Source: JALOTE01 sp031422195 (GTDB lineage Bacteria; Pseudomonadota; Alphaproteobacteria; Rhizobiales; Rhizobiaceae). Taken from it: 64,000 nt of DNA. The notes under the pieces are model-generated. The model was not told where the DNA came from. It made no database searches and saw only the letters and a program-made list of their open reading frames with translations. Of this stretch, positions 44,243-52,550 are shown piece after piece. Positions within the stretch are counted from its first letter, which is position 1. Every line of letters starts with the position of its first letter. Location: positions 1 through 64,000 of the forward strand of contig JANOPZ010000077.1 of NCBI GenBank assembly GCA_031422195.1, given 5' to 3'. The position numbers and the translations under genes are program-made.

Positions 44243-45238
44243 TTATGCAGCCATCAGGCGTTTGCGGTCAGCTCGCTCTTGCTGGGGTGAACGCTCATAA
44301 AGTTCGCGGTAGCATTTGGAAAAATGTGAGGCGGAAACAAACCCGCAAGCAACAGCCACTTCAACGATTGGCAAAGTAGATTGAATTAGCAGATGGCGAG
44401 CGCGATCGAGCCGGATTTCCAGATAATAGCGGGCAGGGGAGCGGCCCATTTCCTGGCGGAACAGGCGCTCAACCTGGCGGCGTGATAGACCAATGTTTTC
44501 AGCAATATCGACAAGTTCAAGCGGCTCGGAGATATGGCTTTCCATCTGCTCGATAATTTCAAGTACGCGGTTGTTTTGGATTCCGAGGCGCGCGCGCAAT
44601 GGCAGGCGTTGGCGATCCTTTGGCGAGCGCACACGGTCTGTCAACACCATTTCACAAATGCGATTGACGATGATTTCGCCGTGGTCTGCACCAATGAGTT
44701 GAAGCATCATATCGAGCGAAGCCGTTCCGCCCGCGCATGTGTGGATTTTGCCGTCTATTTCAAACAATTCTGCAAAGACTTCGGTTTTAGGAAAGCGCTC
44801 AGCAAAACCCGGAATGTTTTCCCAATGGATGGCACAGCGTTTGCCAGACATTAGGCCTGCTTCTGCTAAAATATGCGCGCCGGTACACATTCCGCCGACG
44901 GAAACACCTTTGTTGTATTCTTCGCGTAACCAGCCAAAAACGTGCTTGTTCTTGTAGCTTTCCACATTCATGCCAGAGCATACAAACACCAAATAGGGCC
45001 TGTCGTTGGTGGTTAGCATACGGCGCTCATCTTCGATCGAACCGTTGACTGCGACTTCTATGCCGTTTGATGCGGCAACGGGTTTGCCGTCAAGGCTGAT
45101 CAGCCGCCAAGAATAAGCGTCATAGCCAATCATGCGGTTCGCAGCGCGCAAGGGCTCTACCGCCGCGGTAAATGGCAACATCGTAAAATTTGGCACAAGG
45201 AAAAATACGATCGTTTTGCGATCGACCAGCGCTACCAC
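44243..45238 (-). CDS. GlxA/GbdR-type AraC-family regulator
   Basis: A 331-residue transcription factor: an N-terminal DJ-1/PfpI-like amidotransferase fold (about 10-185, with G-G-M-C-T-G-A-H-I-L-A-E) and a C-terminal AraC double helix-turn-helix (about 225-325, with L-V-D-I-A-E-N-I-G-L-S-R-R-Q and V-A-V-A-C-G-F-V-S-A-S-H-F). This is the architecture of GbdR, which activates glycine-betaine, dimethylglycine and sarcosine catabolism genes in Pseudomonas. The adjacent dimethylglycine-dehydrogenase-like gene and the sox operon 14 kb away are plausible targets. The effector is not shown. Confidence 0.85.
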   Translation of the reverse strand: MVALVDRKTIVFFLVPNFTMLPFTAAVEPLRAANRMIGYDAYSWRLISLDGKPVAASNGIEVAVNGSIEDERRMLTTNDRPYLVFVCSGMNVESYKNKHVFGWLREEYNKGVSVGGMCTGAHILAEAGLMSGKRCAIHWENIPGFAERFPKTEVFAELFEIDGKIHTCAGGTASLDMMLQLIGADHGEIIVNRICEMVLTDRVRSPKDRQRLPLRARLGIQNNRVLEIIEQMESHISEPLELVDIAENIGLSRRQVERLFRQEMGRSPARYYLEIRLDRARHLLIQSTLPIVEVAVACGFVSASHFSKCYRELYERSPQQERADRKRLMAA

Positions 45239-45355
45239 TTTTGAATCTCCCCAGAGGCCAGTTCATTGGCCTTATTGCGACACCAAACAATCTGTCGCGC
45301 GGCAAAATGTCAAGGGTAAACGATCAATACGTCGCAAAAAGGCAAATTAGAATAA

Positions 45356-45380
45356 CAGGCGGGTTAAAGTTGCCCGCCTG
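45356..45380 (-). terminator. Terminator of the DUF1127 gene
   Basis: Eight-base perfect arms CAGGCGGG and CCCGCCTG with a nine-base loop. Read on the minus strand, the stem is followed by TTATTCTAATTT, a weak T-tract, about 43 bases after the DUF1127 stop. Confidence 0.65.
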
Positions 45381-45423
45381 CGTTATAACAAAGTTATTGT
45401 GCGCCGAATTATCTTGCGCGGGA

Positions 45424-45594
45424 TCATCTTGCGCGGTCAGTGCAGCAATCACTTTCTGATGCAGGCCAGCCAATGTCTTTCAATAAATAATCTGGAAGAC
45501 CTTCGACCCTCTGAGCATTGCGGCGCCGGATCATATTGGCGCGGTAGCGTTGAAGCGCGTTTGCAGCGCGGTCAATAATAGATGGCAATTTCAT
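45424..45594 (-). CDS. DUF1127-domain micro-protein
   Basis: A 56-residue protein read from ATG at 45594 to TGA at 45424. It starts M-K-L-P-S-I-I-D-R and carries an Arg-rich helix (R-Y-R-A-N-M-I-R-R-R-N) followed by L-P-D-Y-L-L-K-D-I-G-W, the DUF1127 core. AAAAGGAAC lies about nine bases before the ATG. In alphaproteobacteria such micro-proteins are linked to RNA-binding or growth adaptation and phosphate/nutrient stress, but no mechanism is settled. It is divergent from the LysR gene (116 bases apart) and ends with its own terminator. The C-terminus C-C-T-D-R-A-R is unusual. Confidence 0.85.
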   Translation of the reverse strand: MKLPSIIDRAANALQRYRANMIRRRNAQRVEGLPDYLLKDIGWPASESDCCTDRAR

Positions 45595-45710
45595 AATTAC
45601 ATGTTCCTTTTGTTTCGTGACACAGCAACCATGAACTTTGCACTTGCATCAATCAAACGAAATGATATGAAGTGTTAATTAAGAAAAAATGATGATTGAA
45701 AGTTGACGCT

Positions 45711-46610
45711 ATGAGCCGGAATTCACTGCCTTTGCTTGAGTTGGATTTGTTGCGCACTTTTCTTGCTATTGTTGATACCGGCAGTTTTGCGAGTGCGGCC
45801 GACTGCGTTTTGCGCACACCCTCTGCGGTTTCAATGCAGATTAAAAAGCTGGAAGATATGCTTGGAAAGCAATTGCTGGCACGGGACTCGCGCTCGGTCT
45901 CGCTCACCCGAGACGGTGAATTGCTGGTTGAACATGCGAGGCGGTTGTTGGCACTCAACCGTGAAACGGTCGCCAAATTTATCACGCCGGATGTTGCGGG
46001 TGAAGTACGATTGGGCGCGCCGGATGATGTTGCCGAGCGGTTTTTGCCGAACATGCTGCGCATGCTGGCTGACAGCCATCCCGGCATAACAGTGAATGTG
46101 GTTGTTGATAGCTCAAGAAGTTTGTTGGAAAAGGTGCGGACAAAGACCATCGATCTTTCACTGGTCACCTGCGAATCCGGCATTGAAGGCACGGGCGCGG
46201 CAGAGATCTTGTTTCGTGAGCGATTGGTTTGGGCAACAGTGCGCGGCGGAATAGCAGCCGAAAAAACGCCATTGCCGATTTCAGTGTGGGACGAAGCATG
46301 TGTTTGGCGCAAAGCTGGAACGGCCGGTTTGGAACGCCAGAAACGGGCTTATCGAATTGCGTTTCAATCGGCCAATATCTCCGGCCAACGCGCTGCGGTA
46401 TTGGCTGATTTAGCGGTGTCGCCAATGGCGCATTCGGCTTTGGGTGGGCAAATTGTTGAGGTTGATGCACGCCACGGTCTGCCTTCATTGGGCCTTCATG
46501 CATTGGGACTGGTGATTGCAGAGCAGCCACATGCGCCAGTTCTGGCGGCGGCAGAATATTTGCGAACAAGCTTCAGGCAACGGCAAGGCGTTGAAGCGCT
46601 GGCCGCGTGA
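45711..46610 (+). CDS. LysR-family transcriptional regulator
   Basis: A 299-residue regulator with an N-terminal winged helix-turn-helix (G-S-F-A-S-A-A-D-C-V-L-R-T-P-S-A-V-S-M-Q) and a C-terminal effector domain of two substrate-binding-like lobes. The start is ATG at 45711 (M-S-R-N-S-L-P); a TTG 15 bases earlier is less likely. It is divergent from the DUF1127 gene, so the 116-base gap may hold its operator, although no T-N11-A site stands out. Effector unknown. Confidence 0.9.
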   Translation: MSRNSLPLLELDLLRTFLAIVDTGSFASAADCVLRTPSAVSMQIKKLEDMLGKQLLARDSRSVSLTRDGELLVEHARRLLALNRETVAKFITPDVAGEVRLGAPDDVAERFLPNMLRMLADSHPGITVNVVVDSSRSLLEKVRTKTIDLSLVTCESGIEGTGAAEILFRERLVWATVRGGIAAEKTPLPISVWDEACVWRKAGTAGLERQKRAYRIAFQSANISGQRAAVLADLAVSPMAHSALGGQIVEVDARHGLPSLGLHALGLVIAEQPHAPVLAAAEYLRTSFRQRQGVEALAA

Positions 46611-46698
46611 ATATAAAATGAACAAGGTTTTCAGCATTTGGACATTTTGGCGTTTGTAAGGTGTGAGGATTGAAACAACGTCCGAGAGGAACATAACC

Positions 46699-47058
46699 AT
46701 GAACCGCTTTACGAAAACTATAATTGTCACCGCCAGCTTCTTTGCAATTTCAAGCCCGGTGTTGGCGTCTGCTTTTTGGCCGGGAACCGTAATCGGCATC
46801 GGTGCAACCGATACTTTGAAGGTGCGCCAATGGCCCGCTGCTTCATCGCGGATTATTGACGCTTATGTGCTAAGCGCCACTATCAGCCTTACAGGCCGTT
46901 GCAAAAATAGTGTCACCAACGCTTCATTTCGTATTGATGCAGGTGGTTCGGCAAATTGGAAATATTCGAAAATGAAGAAAGCTAACGTCTGGTGTCAGAC
47001 TATGACCAAAGACGCTGAACTTGGCTGGATGCGCGGCCGGTATGTCTGGCCGGAGTAG
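46699..47058 (+). CDS. Secreted SH3-like domain protein
   Basis: A 119-residue protein with a Sec signal peptide (cleavage near V-L-A-S) and a mature region of about 95 residues resembling bacterial SH3-type domains (T-L-K-V-R-Q-W-P-A-A-S-S-R-I-I). Two cysteines (about residues 68 and 98) may pair. GAGGAAC precedes the ATG. Such periplasmic domains often bind peptidoglycan or act as inhibitors; no function is assigned. It ends two bases before the convergent TetR gene. Confidence 0.75.
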   Translation: MNRFTKTIIVTASFFAISSPVLASAFWPGTVIGIGATDTLKVRQWPAASSRIIDAYVLSATISLTGRCKNSVTNASFRIDAGGSANWKYSKMKKANVWCQTMTKDAELGWMRGRYVWPE

Positions 47059-47060
47059 CT

Positions 47061-47687
47061 CTATTTGCGCGGGCGATCATTATATAGCGCTTTAACACCA
47101 GCAACCCAAACCAACAGTGCTTGCGTCAAATCGTTTGCAGCGGCAGAATCAGAAGTGATCCAGCCCGATAGACGATAGACCAGCACCTGCTCAAAATGTG
47201 CCTGAGCACCTCGCACAATCATTGCTGCGTTGGGCGCAAGTTCCGCGTCATATTCAATTAGAGCATGCGCCACCAACATCTCATGATTGCTGCACAGAGC
47301 AACATAAGCGCGGCTTTCTTCACTCACAATCAAGCCTGATTGCACTAAGTAAAGACGCGCAAAATCTGGATTGGACAGAAAGTATGTGAGCCAAGGCTGA
47401 TAACAGGTGGCCAAAGCTGTTGCCTCTAAAGGCAACCCGCTTTTTGTTTGTTCCCGTGTAGCTTCGAGTAAAGTTTCAAGGTCATCAATGCCCAGTGTTG
47501 CCAGGATTGCCTGCTTGCTTGAAAAATGCGCAAAGATACTTGCCTTGGAAACTCTGGCGCGTAAAGCCAGCTCTTCCATTGAAACTGCCTCATAACCTTG
47601 CTCTGCAAACAATGTTTGTGCGGCAGCCAAAAGCGCTTTGCGGGTCATAAGGCTGCGGGCTTGGGCTAGTTTCATAACTTTATCCAT
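47061..47687 (-). CDS. TetR-family transcriptional regulator
   Basis: A 208-residue repressor-type protein. The N-terminal helix-turn-helix is at about residues 15-60 (L-F-A-E-Q-G-Y-E-A-V-S-M-E-E-L-A-L-R-A-R-V-S), and the remainder is the helical ligand/dimer domain. An internal Met at residue 5 could also start translation. It is divergent from a flavodoxin-fold reductase gene with two similar dyads in the 98-base gap, the usual layout for local repression of a detoxification enzyme. Confidence 0.9.
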   Translation of the reverse strand: MDKVMKLAQARSLMTRKALLAAAQTLFAEQGYEAVSMEELALRARVSKASIFAHFSSKQAILATLGIDDLETLLEATREQTKSGLPLEATALATCYQPWLTYFLSNPDFARLYLVQSGLIVSEESRAYVALCSNHEMLVAHALIEYDAELAPNAAMIVRGAQAHFEQVLVYRLSGWITSDSAAANDLTQALLVWVAGVKALYNDRPRK

Positions 47688-47732
47688 TCACGAACGGTAT
47701 TTTGACGGCGTAAAATATCTGTCGCTCGATAA

Positions 47733-47746
47733 TTGACTGCGGTCAA
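47733..47746. promoter_or_regulatory. Putative TetR operator 1
   Basis: The 14-base dyad TTGACTGCGGTCAA, with one mismatched pair, lies between the divergent TetR and reductase genes. It shares the GGTCAA half and the arm spacing with a second dyad 25 bases away, as expected for dimer sites on the same DNA face region. Confidence 0.55.
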
Positions 47747-47757
47747 TAATATGTTAT

Positions 47758-47771
47758 CTGACCATGGTCAA
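47758..47771. promoter_or_regulatory. Putative TetR operator 2
   Basis: CTGACCATGGTCAA contains the perfect 12-base palindrome TGACCATGGTCA and sits immediately before the AGGAG ribosome site of the reductase gene, so a bound repressor would block transcription of that gene. Confidence 0.6.
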
Positions 47772-47785
47772 ATTAGGAGATAGAT

Positions 47786-48382
47786 ATGGCAATTTTCAAA
47801 AAATATGATGAGCCGAAGCGGGTTTTAGTTCTAAATGGCCACCCTGATAAGAACTCGTTAAATGGCTCTCTGGCAGTTGCCGCCGCAGATGCCTCGCGTC
47901 AATTGGGCCGTGAGACCCAACTTATTCATCTGGGTGATATGATCTTCAGTCCTGACTTATCAAAGGGCTACAATGCGCGCATTGAGCTGGAGCCTGATTT
48001 GCTGGCATTCCAGGAAGCGTTAGTTTGGTGCGATACGTTTGTGTTAGTTCACCCATTATGGTGGGGTTCCTGCCCGGCAAAACTTAAAGGGTTGTTTGAC
48101 AGGGCTTTTTTACCTGGTTTTGCGTTCCGCTATGCGAAGGGCAAGCCCTTGCCGGAAAAATTGCTTGCAGGTCGTACCGCGCGGGTTTTGATCACATCAG
48201 ATACGCCGGATTGGTATTTGCGGACAGTTTACCGCAATGCCTGGCCAAACGTGCTGCGCAGACAAATATTGGACTTTGTCGGTTTAATGGTAACGCATTT
48301 GGTAACAATTGGGCCGATGAAGGGCGCAAAACCTAATGGCAATCAAAAATGGTCGGAAGCAGCGCGAAAACTGGTGACTTGA
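47786..48382 (+). CDS. Flavodoxin-fold NAD(P)H reductase (3), TetR-controlled
   Basis: A 198-residue member of the same flavodoxin_2 family as the pair at 16.1-17.3 kb, with V-L-V-L-N-G-H-P-D-K-N-S at the FMN site and H-P-L-W-W-G-S-C-P-A-K-L-K-G-L-F-D-R as signature. It is preceded by two dyads and divergent from a TetR gene, so it is probably induced by an electrophile or quinone-like compound. Its end is 13 bases from the stop of the convergent corrinoid activator gene. Confidence 0.86.
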   Translation: MAIFKKYDEPKRVLVLNGHPDKNSLNGSLAVAAADASRQLGRETQLIHLGDMIFSPDLSKGYNARIELEPDLLAFQEALVWCDTFVLVHPLWWGSCPAKLKGLFDRAFLPGFAFRYAKGKPLPEKLLAGRTARVLITSDTPDWYLRTVYRNAWPNVLRRQILDFVGLMVTHLVTIGPMKGAKPNGNQKWSEAARKLVT

Positions 48383-48395
48383 AAAAACACATGAA

Positions 48396-50423
48396 TTAGC
48401 GAATTCCCCTTCTGCCGCCCCTGCGTCCGCTTGAGCCATCTTCCGCCAATTCCATCACGCGGCGCTCGGGCAGCTTTACTGCAGCGGCCAAATGCGGAAA
48501 GGCGTCCACTTTATTTGGCATTGCCATTGCATGCACAAACAGCTGCTGGAAATGCGGCTCCAGTGCGGTTTCAATTTTTTCAACCTTGGTGACAGTTGCT
48601 TCAATTTCGCGGCGGTGTGTGCGGTTAAGAAGCGCCATGCGGGCGCCTGTGCCTGCTGCGTTGCCCACGGCTTTAACACGGGCCAGATCGCAATCCGGGA
48701 TCAAGCCCAATACCATCGCGTACTTGGGATCGATGAATGACCCGAACGCTCCGGCAAAGCGGATTTCATCAACGTGGGTAACATCCAACTTTTCCATCAG
48801 CAATTTGATACCGGCGTAAAGCGCGGCCTTGGCCAATTGAATTGCACGGACGTCGTTTTGAGTGACAGTGATGCGTTGTGCGCCATCGTGCAAAAGATAT
48901 GAGAATGTGCGTCCATTTTCTAAAATGCGTGGGCTTTTGGCTGCCATTGCGCCGTCAATCACACCGTCTTCAGAAATGATACCGGAAAGGAACATTTCGG
49001 CCACAACTTCAATAATAGCTGAGCCGCAAATTCCGGTAATGCCGGTTTTATCTGAACTCTCGATAAACCCGTCTTCATCTGACCATGCTTCAGTGCCGAT
49101 AACGCGAAACCTTGGTTCAAGCGTTTGAGGGTTAATCCGTACGCGCTCAATGGCTCCAGGCGCCGCACGCTGGCCGCTGGAAATTTCTGCGCCTTCAAAT
49201 GCTGGGCCTGTGGGCGAGGAACAGGCAACTGTGCGATGCCGGTTGCCGAGCACGATTTCGGCGTTGGTGCCGACATCAACCAGCAACATCATATCGTCTT
49301 GGCGGTCTGGTCCTTCAGAAAGGGTTGCTGCTGCTGCATCTGCGCCATCGTGGCCTGCGATACACGGCACAATATAAAGCCGCGCGCCTTCATTGAGGGC
49401 TAAGCCCATGTCAGCGGTTTTGCCTTTCACCGGGCCGGAAACCGCAAGTGCAAACGGCGCGCCACCAAGCTCAGTGGGGTCAATACCAAGGAAGAAATGG
49501 TGCATAACGGGGTTGCCGACAAACACTGCGTCAAGAATATCTGTGCGTTTAACATTGCCTTCTGCACAGACCTGATCGACCAAAGTGTTGAGGCCGTCGC
49601 GCACGGATTTAGTGATAGCTTCAGCGCCGCCGGGGTTCATCATCACGTAGGAAACACGGCTCATCAAATCTTCGCCAAAGCGGATTTGCGGGTTTTGCAT
49701 GCCGACAGAAGCTGCCACGCGGCCAGATAAAAGTGAAACTAAATTCATTGCAATTGTGGTTGAACCAATGTCGCAGGCAATGCCGTAAGCCTCGTTGTGG
49801 AGGCCCGGCCATATTGCGATGATACGCGGTGTTTCGCTATCTTCGTCTTTGTGGATGGCTGCTGTGACCGCCCATTTACCCTTGCGCAAAATGCCTTGCA
49901 CCTTTGGCAACAGATAAAAATCAACGTCGAGTTTTCGGTAACCCCAATCGTTTTGCAGGGCGACAATGATGCGATCCATATCGCCAAGAGGCTTGTGCAT
50001 GTCGGGTTCTTCAACTTCAACATAGCAAAGCCGTATGGCCGGATTGCGCTCAATGACGCGGTCGCCAACAGCTTTGCGGATTACCTGCGCATTGATGACA
50101 GTGTCTTGCGGCACATCAATAACCAGATCACCCTCAATGGTGGCCGAGCAAGACAGCCGGCGGATTTCCGCCAGCCCGCGCACATCTGCGTAGCGGAGTT
50201 CTTTTGGGCCACGGTCTGAAATATGATGGTTCGACGAGACAATTTGATGCTTGGCAAAATTGCCTTCCTGCACCTCAATCTGGCAGCGCCCGCAAGTGGC
50301 GCGGCCACCGCATACGCTTTCAACGTAAACGCCAAGTTCGCGTGCGGCATCAAGCACAGTAGTGCCGGAAACAAAGCGTCCGCGTTTTCCGGACGGCATG
50401 AAAAGAACGAGATGATCTGTCAT
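48396..50423 (-). CDS. Corrinoid activation protein (2Fe-2S + ASKHA, RACo/DUF4445 type)
   Basis: A 675-residue protein that reactivates corrinoid oxidised to Co(II), using ATP and an electron from its own iron-sulfur cluster. The N-terminal 2Fe-2S domain has Cys38, Cys44, Cys47 and Cys92 (V-C-G-G-R-A-T-C-G-R-C). A linker region is followed by an ASKHA ATPase domain (about 215-650: D-I-G-S-T-T-I-A-M-N, D-V-G-T-N-A-E-I-V-L-G). The C-terminus is an Arg/Gly tail, S-S-G-R-R-G-G-R-R-G-I-R (664-675), like that of the upstream methyltransferase. It follows that gene by 19 bases. Confidence 0.9.
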   Translation of the reverse strand: MTDHLVLFMPSGKRGRFVSGTTVLDAARELGVYVESVCGGRATCGRCQIEVQEGNFAKHQIVSSNHHISDRGPKELRYADVRGLAEIRRLSCSATIEGDLVIDVPQDTVINAQVIRKAVGDRVIERNPAIRLCYVEVEEPDMHKPLGDMDRIIVALQNDWGYRKLDVDFYLLPKVQGILRKGKWAVTAAIHKDEDSETPRIIAIWPGLHNEAYGIACDIGSTTIAMNLVSLLSGRVAASVGMQNPQIRFGEDLMSRVSYVMMNPGGAEAITKSVRDGLNTLVDQVCAEGNVKRTDILDAVFVGNPVMHHFFLGIDPTELGGAPFALAVSGPVKGKTADMGLALNEGARLYIVPCIAGHDGADAAAATLSEGPDRQDDMMLLVDVGTNAEIVLGNRHRTVACSSPTGPAFEGAEISSGQRAAPGAIERVRINPQTLEPRFRVIGTEAWSDEDGFIESSDKTGITGICGSAIIEVVAEMFLSGIISEDGVIDGAMAAKSPRILENGRTFSYLLHDGAQRITVTQNDVRAIQLAKAALYAGIKLLMEKLDVTHVDEIRFAGAFGSFIDPKYAMVLGLIPDCDLARVKAVGNAAGTGARMALLNRTHRREIEATVTKVEKIETALEPHFQQLFVHAMAMPNKVDAFPHLAAAVKLPERRVMELAEDGSSGRRGGRRGIR

Positions 50424-50442
50424 CTATAACGCCAACTTACCC

Positions 50443-51390
50443 TTATGCGCCAACGCGCGCGCTGCGTCCGCCACGACGGCCACCGGCAGGTGGTGCAGCG
50501 GTTGGCACAGCTATCTGTCCCGGTGCAACCGGCGCATAGTCGCGGTATGTCCGAATCCACTGTTCGCATGATGGGTCGGTGCCGTTGAGCACATTGGCAG
50601 CGCGTACAGCTTCCATCTCCTGCGGGCGGCACGGGTTCATAATAGCCGAAGTCATGCCAGCGCCGATCACCATCGGGATAAAACCGGCGTTGATGCCGTG
50701 GCGGTGGGGCAGGCCAAACGACACGTTAGACAGGCCGCATGTGGTGTTGACCTTGAGTTCATTGCGGAGGCGATAAAGCAGGGCAAATACCTGTCGGCCC
50801 GCATCACCCAAAGCACCAATTGGCATTACCAATGGGTCAACGACAATATCATGCGGCTTAATGCCATGATCCCACGCGCGCTCAACAATGCGCTTGGCAA
50901 CGGCAAAGCGCACATCCGGGTCCATTGAAATTCCGGTTTCATCGTTGGAAATAGCCACGACTGGCACATCGTATTTTTTACAAAGTGGAAGAATGGCTTC
51001 CAGTTTATCTTCTTCGCCTGTCACGGAATTGACCAGCGGGCGGCCTTTGGCAACTTTCAAAGCAGCTTCAATGGCGGCCGTAACTGAACTGTCAATTGAC
51101 AAGGGAACATCGACCAAGCCCTGTACGATTTGCAGGGTCTGCACCAGCAAAGCGGGTTCGGTTTCATTCGGGTTTACGGATGTTACACCGGCGTTGACAT
51201 CAAGCATGGTGGCGCCTGCGGCAACTTGCTCTAAAGCGTCCCTGATTACGGTTTCAAAGTTGCCCGCTTGCATTTCAGCGGCCAGTTTTTTACGCCCCGT
51301 CGGATTGATGCGCTCGCCAATAACGCAGAACGGCTGGTCAAAGCCAATGATGATTTCACGGGTTGCTGAAGCAACAATAGTGCGGGTCAT
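50443..51390 (-). CDS. Methyl-THF:corrinoid methyltransferase (MtgA/AcsE-like)
   Basis: A 315-residue pterin-binding TIM-barrel enzyme. G-E-R-I-N-P-T-G (25-32), D64-V-N-A-G, N-S-V-T-G-E (121-126) and S-N-V-S-F-G-L-P-H-R (221-230) are the conserved folate-binding and catalytic stretches. It moves a methyl group between methylcorrinoid protein and THF; in a demethylation pathway it works toward methyl-THF. An extra C-terminal tail (about 288-315) ends G-G-R-R-G-G-R-S-A-R. It is the first gene of a two-gene unit with the corrinoid activator, and a palindrome lies 17 bases upstream of its ATG. Confidence 0.92.
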   Translation of the reverse strand: MTRTIVASATREIIIGFDQPFCVIGERINPTGRKKLAAEMQAGNFETVIRDALEQVAAGATMLDVNAGVTSVNPNETEPALLVQTLQIVQGLVDVPLSIDSSVTAAIEAALKVAKGRPLVNSVTGEEDKLEAILPLCKKYDVPVVAISNDETGISMDPDVRFAVAKRIVERAWDHGIKPHDIVVDPLVMPIGALGDAGRQVFALLYRLRNELKVNTTCGLSNVSFGLPHRHGINAGFIPMVIGAGMTSAIMNPCRPQEMEAVRAANVLNGTDPSCEQWIRTYRDYAPVAPGQIAVPTAAPPAGGRRGGRSARVGA

Positions 51391-51406
51391 AGGCGGGCTC
51401 CAATAG

Positions 51407-51426
51407 ACATAAAGACTTCTTTATGT
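51407..51426. promoter_or_regulatory. Palindromic operator (SamR-like), copy 1
   Basis: Perfect nine-base arms ACATAAAGA and TCTTTATGT separated by two bases, centred 27 bases upstream of the methyl-THF:corrinoid methyltransferase start. The same arms occur before the homocysteine methyltransferase at 61002. From memory this resembles the site of SamR-type ArsR regulators of methionine/SAM metabolism in alphaproteobacteria; the regulator gene is not in the window. Confidence 0.75.
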
Positions 51427-51460
51427 GGTTATATCACTTAGTCAAGAGATGCGTTCAGGT

Positions 51461-52549
51461 TCACACGTTTTCCGCCGCTTTTTCTGCCATGTCCGCTGGC
51501 GAAATCGCACCACGCTCGCGCAAATATCCCATACGGTCTGAGATTTTTTGCTCGTCGGCGCGTGTCTCGCGGGTCCAAGGTTTTCGGCCTTTTAGAACGC
51601 CGGATTCGTGAACGATTTCGGCAACATATTCCTCTTGCCGGTAAGCCATAACGTGCACACCATGAACACCGGTTATTTCCTTACACTCGTTGATGATGTC
51701 GATACACAGCCGCTTGCCTTCAGCCTTCTGGTCACTCGCGCCTTCAATGCGCTTGATCACCGCTTCCGGGATATGCACGCCGGGCACATTATTGGCCATC
51801 CAGCGCGCGGTTTTGGCTGATGCAAGCGGGCCGACGCCAACCAAAATGTAGCATTGCTCATCCAGCCCCATATCGCGCACGCGCTGCATGAATTCTTTGA
51901 ACAGCGGTACGTCATAGCAATATTGGCTTTGCACAAACTGGGCACCGGCCCGAATTTTTTTGGCAAAATGAAGCGCGCGAAACTCAAACGGCGGGGCAAA
52001 CGGATTGATTGCCGCACCCAGGAAAACGGGCGGCGGTGTGGTTAATTTGCGGCCCGAAAGAAACTTTGCTTCATCGCGCATCATTTTAATGGTTTCGAGC
52101 AGCGACATTGAATCCAAGTCAAAAACCGGCTTTGCACCGGGCTGGTCGCCGCCTTGCACACCATCACCCGTCAGGCACAGGATATTTTGCACGCCCATTG
52201 CAGAAGCACCAAGGACATCACCTTGGATGGCAATACGGTTTTTATCACGGCAAGAAATTTGCATGATTGGCGCATAGCCCATGCGGGTCAAAAGCCCGCA
52301 AATGCCAACCGACGACATGTGGCAGTTGGCGCCGGACGCATCGACAGCATTAATGCCATCGACCCAACCGTCAAAAATAGCGGCACGTTCGTAAACATCG
52401 TTCGGATTGGCGGAATCGGGCGGGTTAAGTTCGGCGGTTACTGCAAACTCTCCGCGCCGAAGAACCCGCTCTAGACGACCGCGCGAGGAATGGCCGGGCA
52501 AAGGCTCAAGCGGAAGACCAGGGTCAATCGGGTTTACGTCTCGAATCAT
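51461..52549 (-). CDS. Methylenetetrahydrofolate reductase (MetF-like)
   Basis: A 362-residue flavin TIM-barrel protein of the MTHFR family, with E-L-N-P-P-D-S-A-N, A-Q-F-V-Q-S-Q-Y-C-Y-D and V-G-V-G-P-L-A-S-A as typical stretches. It interconverts methyl-THF and methylene-THF. Biosynthetic MetF is about 290-300 residues; this longer form, paired with a separate MTHFR C-terminal-type protein one base upstream, is like the catabolic/acetogen-type systems where another subunit supplies electrons. In this cluster it would oxidise methyl-THF produced from corrinoid methyl groups. Confidence 0.9.
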   Translation of the reverse strand: MIRDVNPIDPGLPLEPLPGHSSRGRLERVLRRGEFAVTAELNPPDSANPNDVYERAAIFDGWVDGINAVDASGANCHMSSVGICGLLTRMGYAPIMQISCRDKNRIAIQGDVLGASAMGVQNILCLTGDGVQGGDQPGAKPVFDLDSMSLLETIKMMRDEAKFLSGRKLTTPPPVFLGAAINPFAPPFEFRALHFAKKIRAGAQFVQSQYCYDVPLFKEFMQRVRDMGLDEQCYILVGVGPLASAKTARWMANNVPGVHIPEAVIKRIEGASDQKAEGKRLCIDIINECKEITGVHGVHVMAYRQEEYVAEIVHESGVLKGRKPWTRETRADEQKISDRMGYLRERGAISPADMAEKAAENV

Positions 52550-52550
52550 T

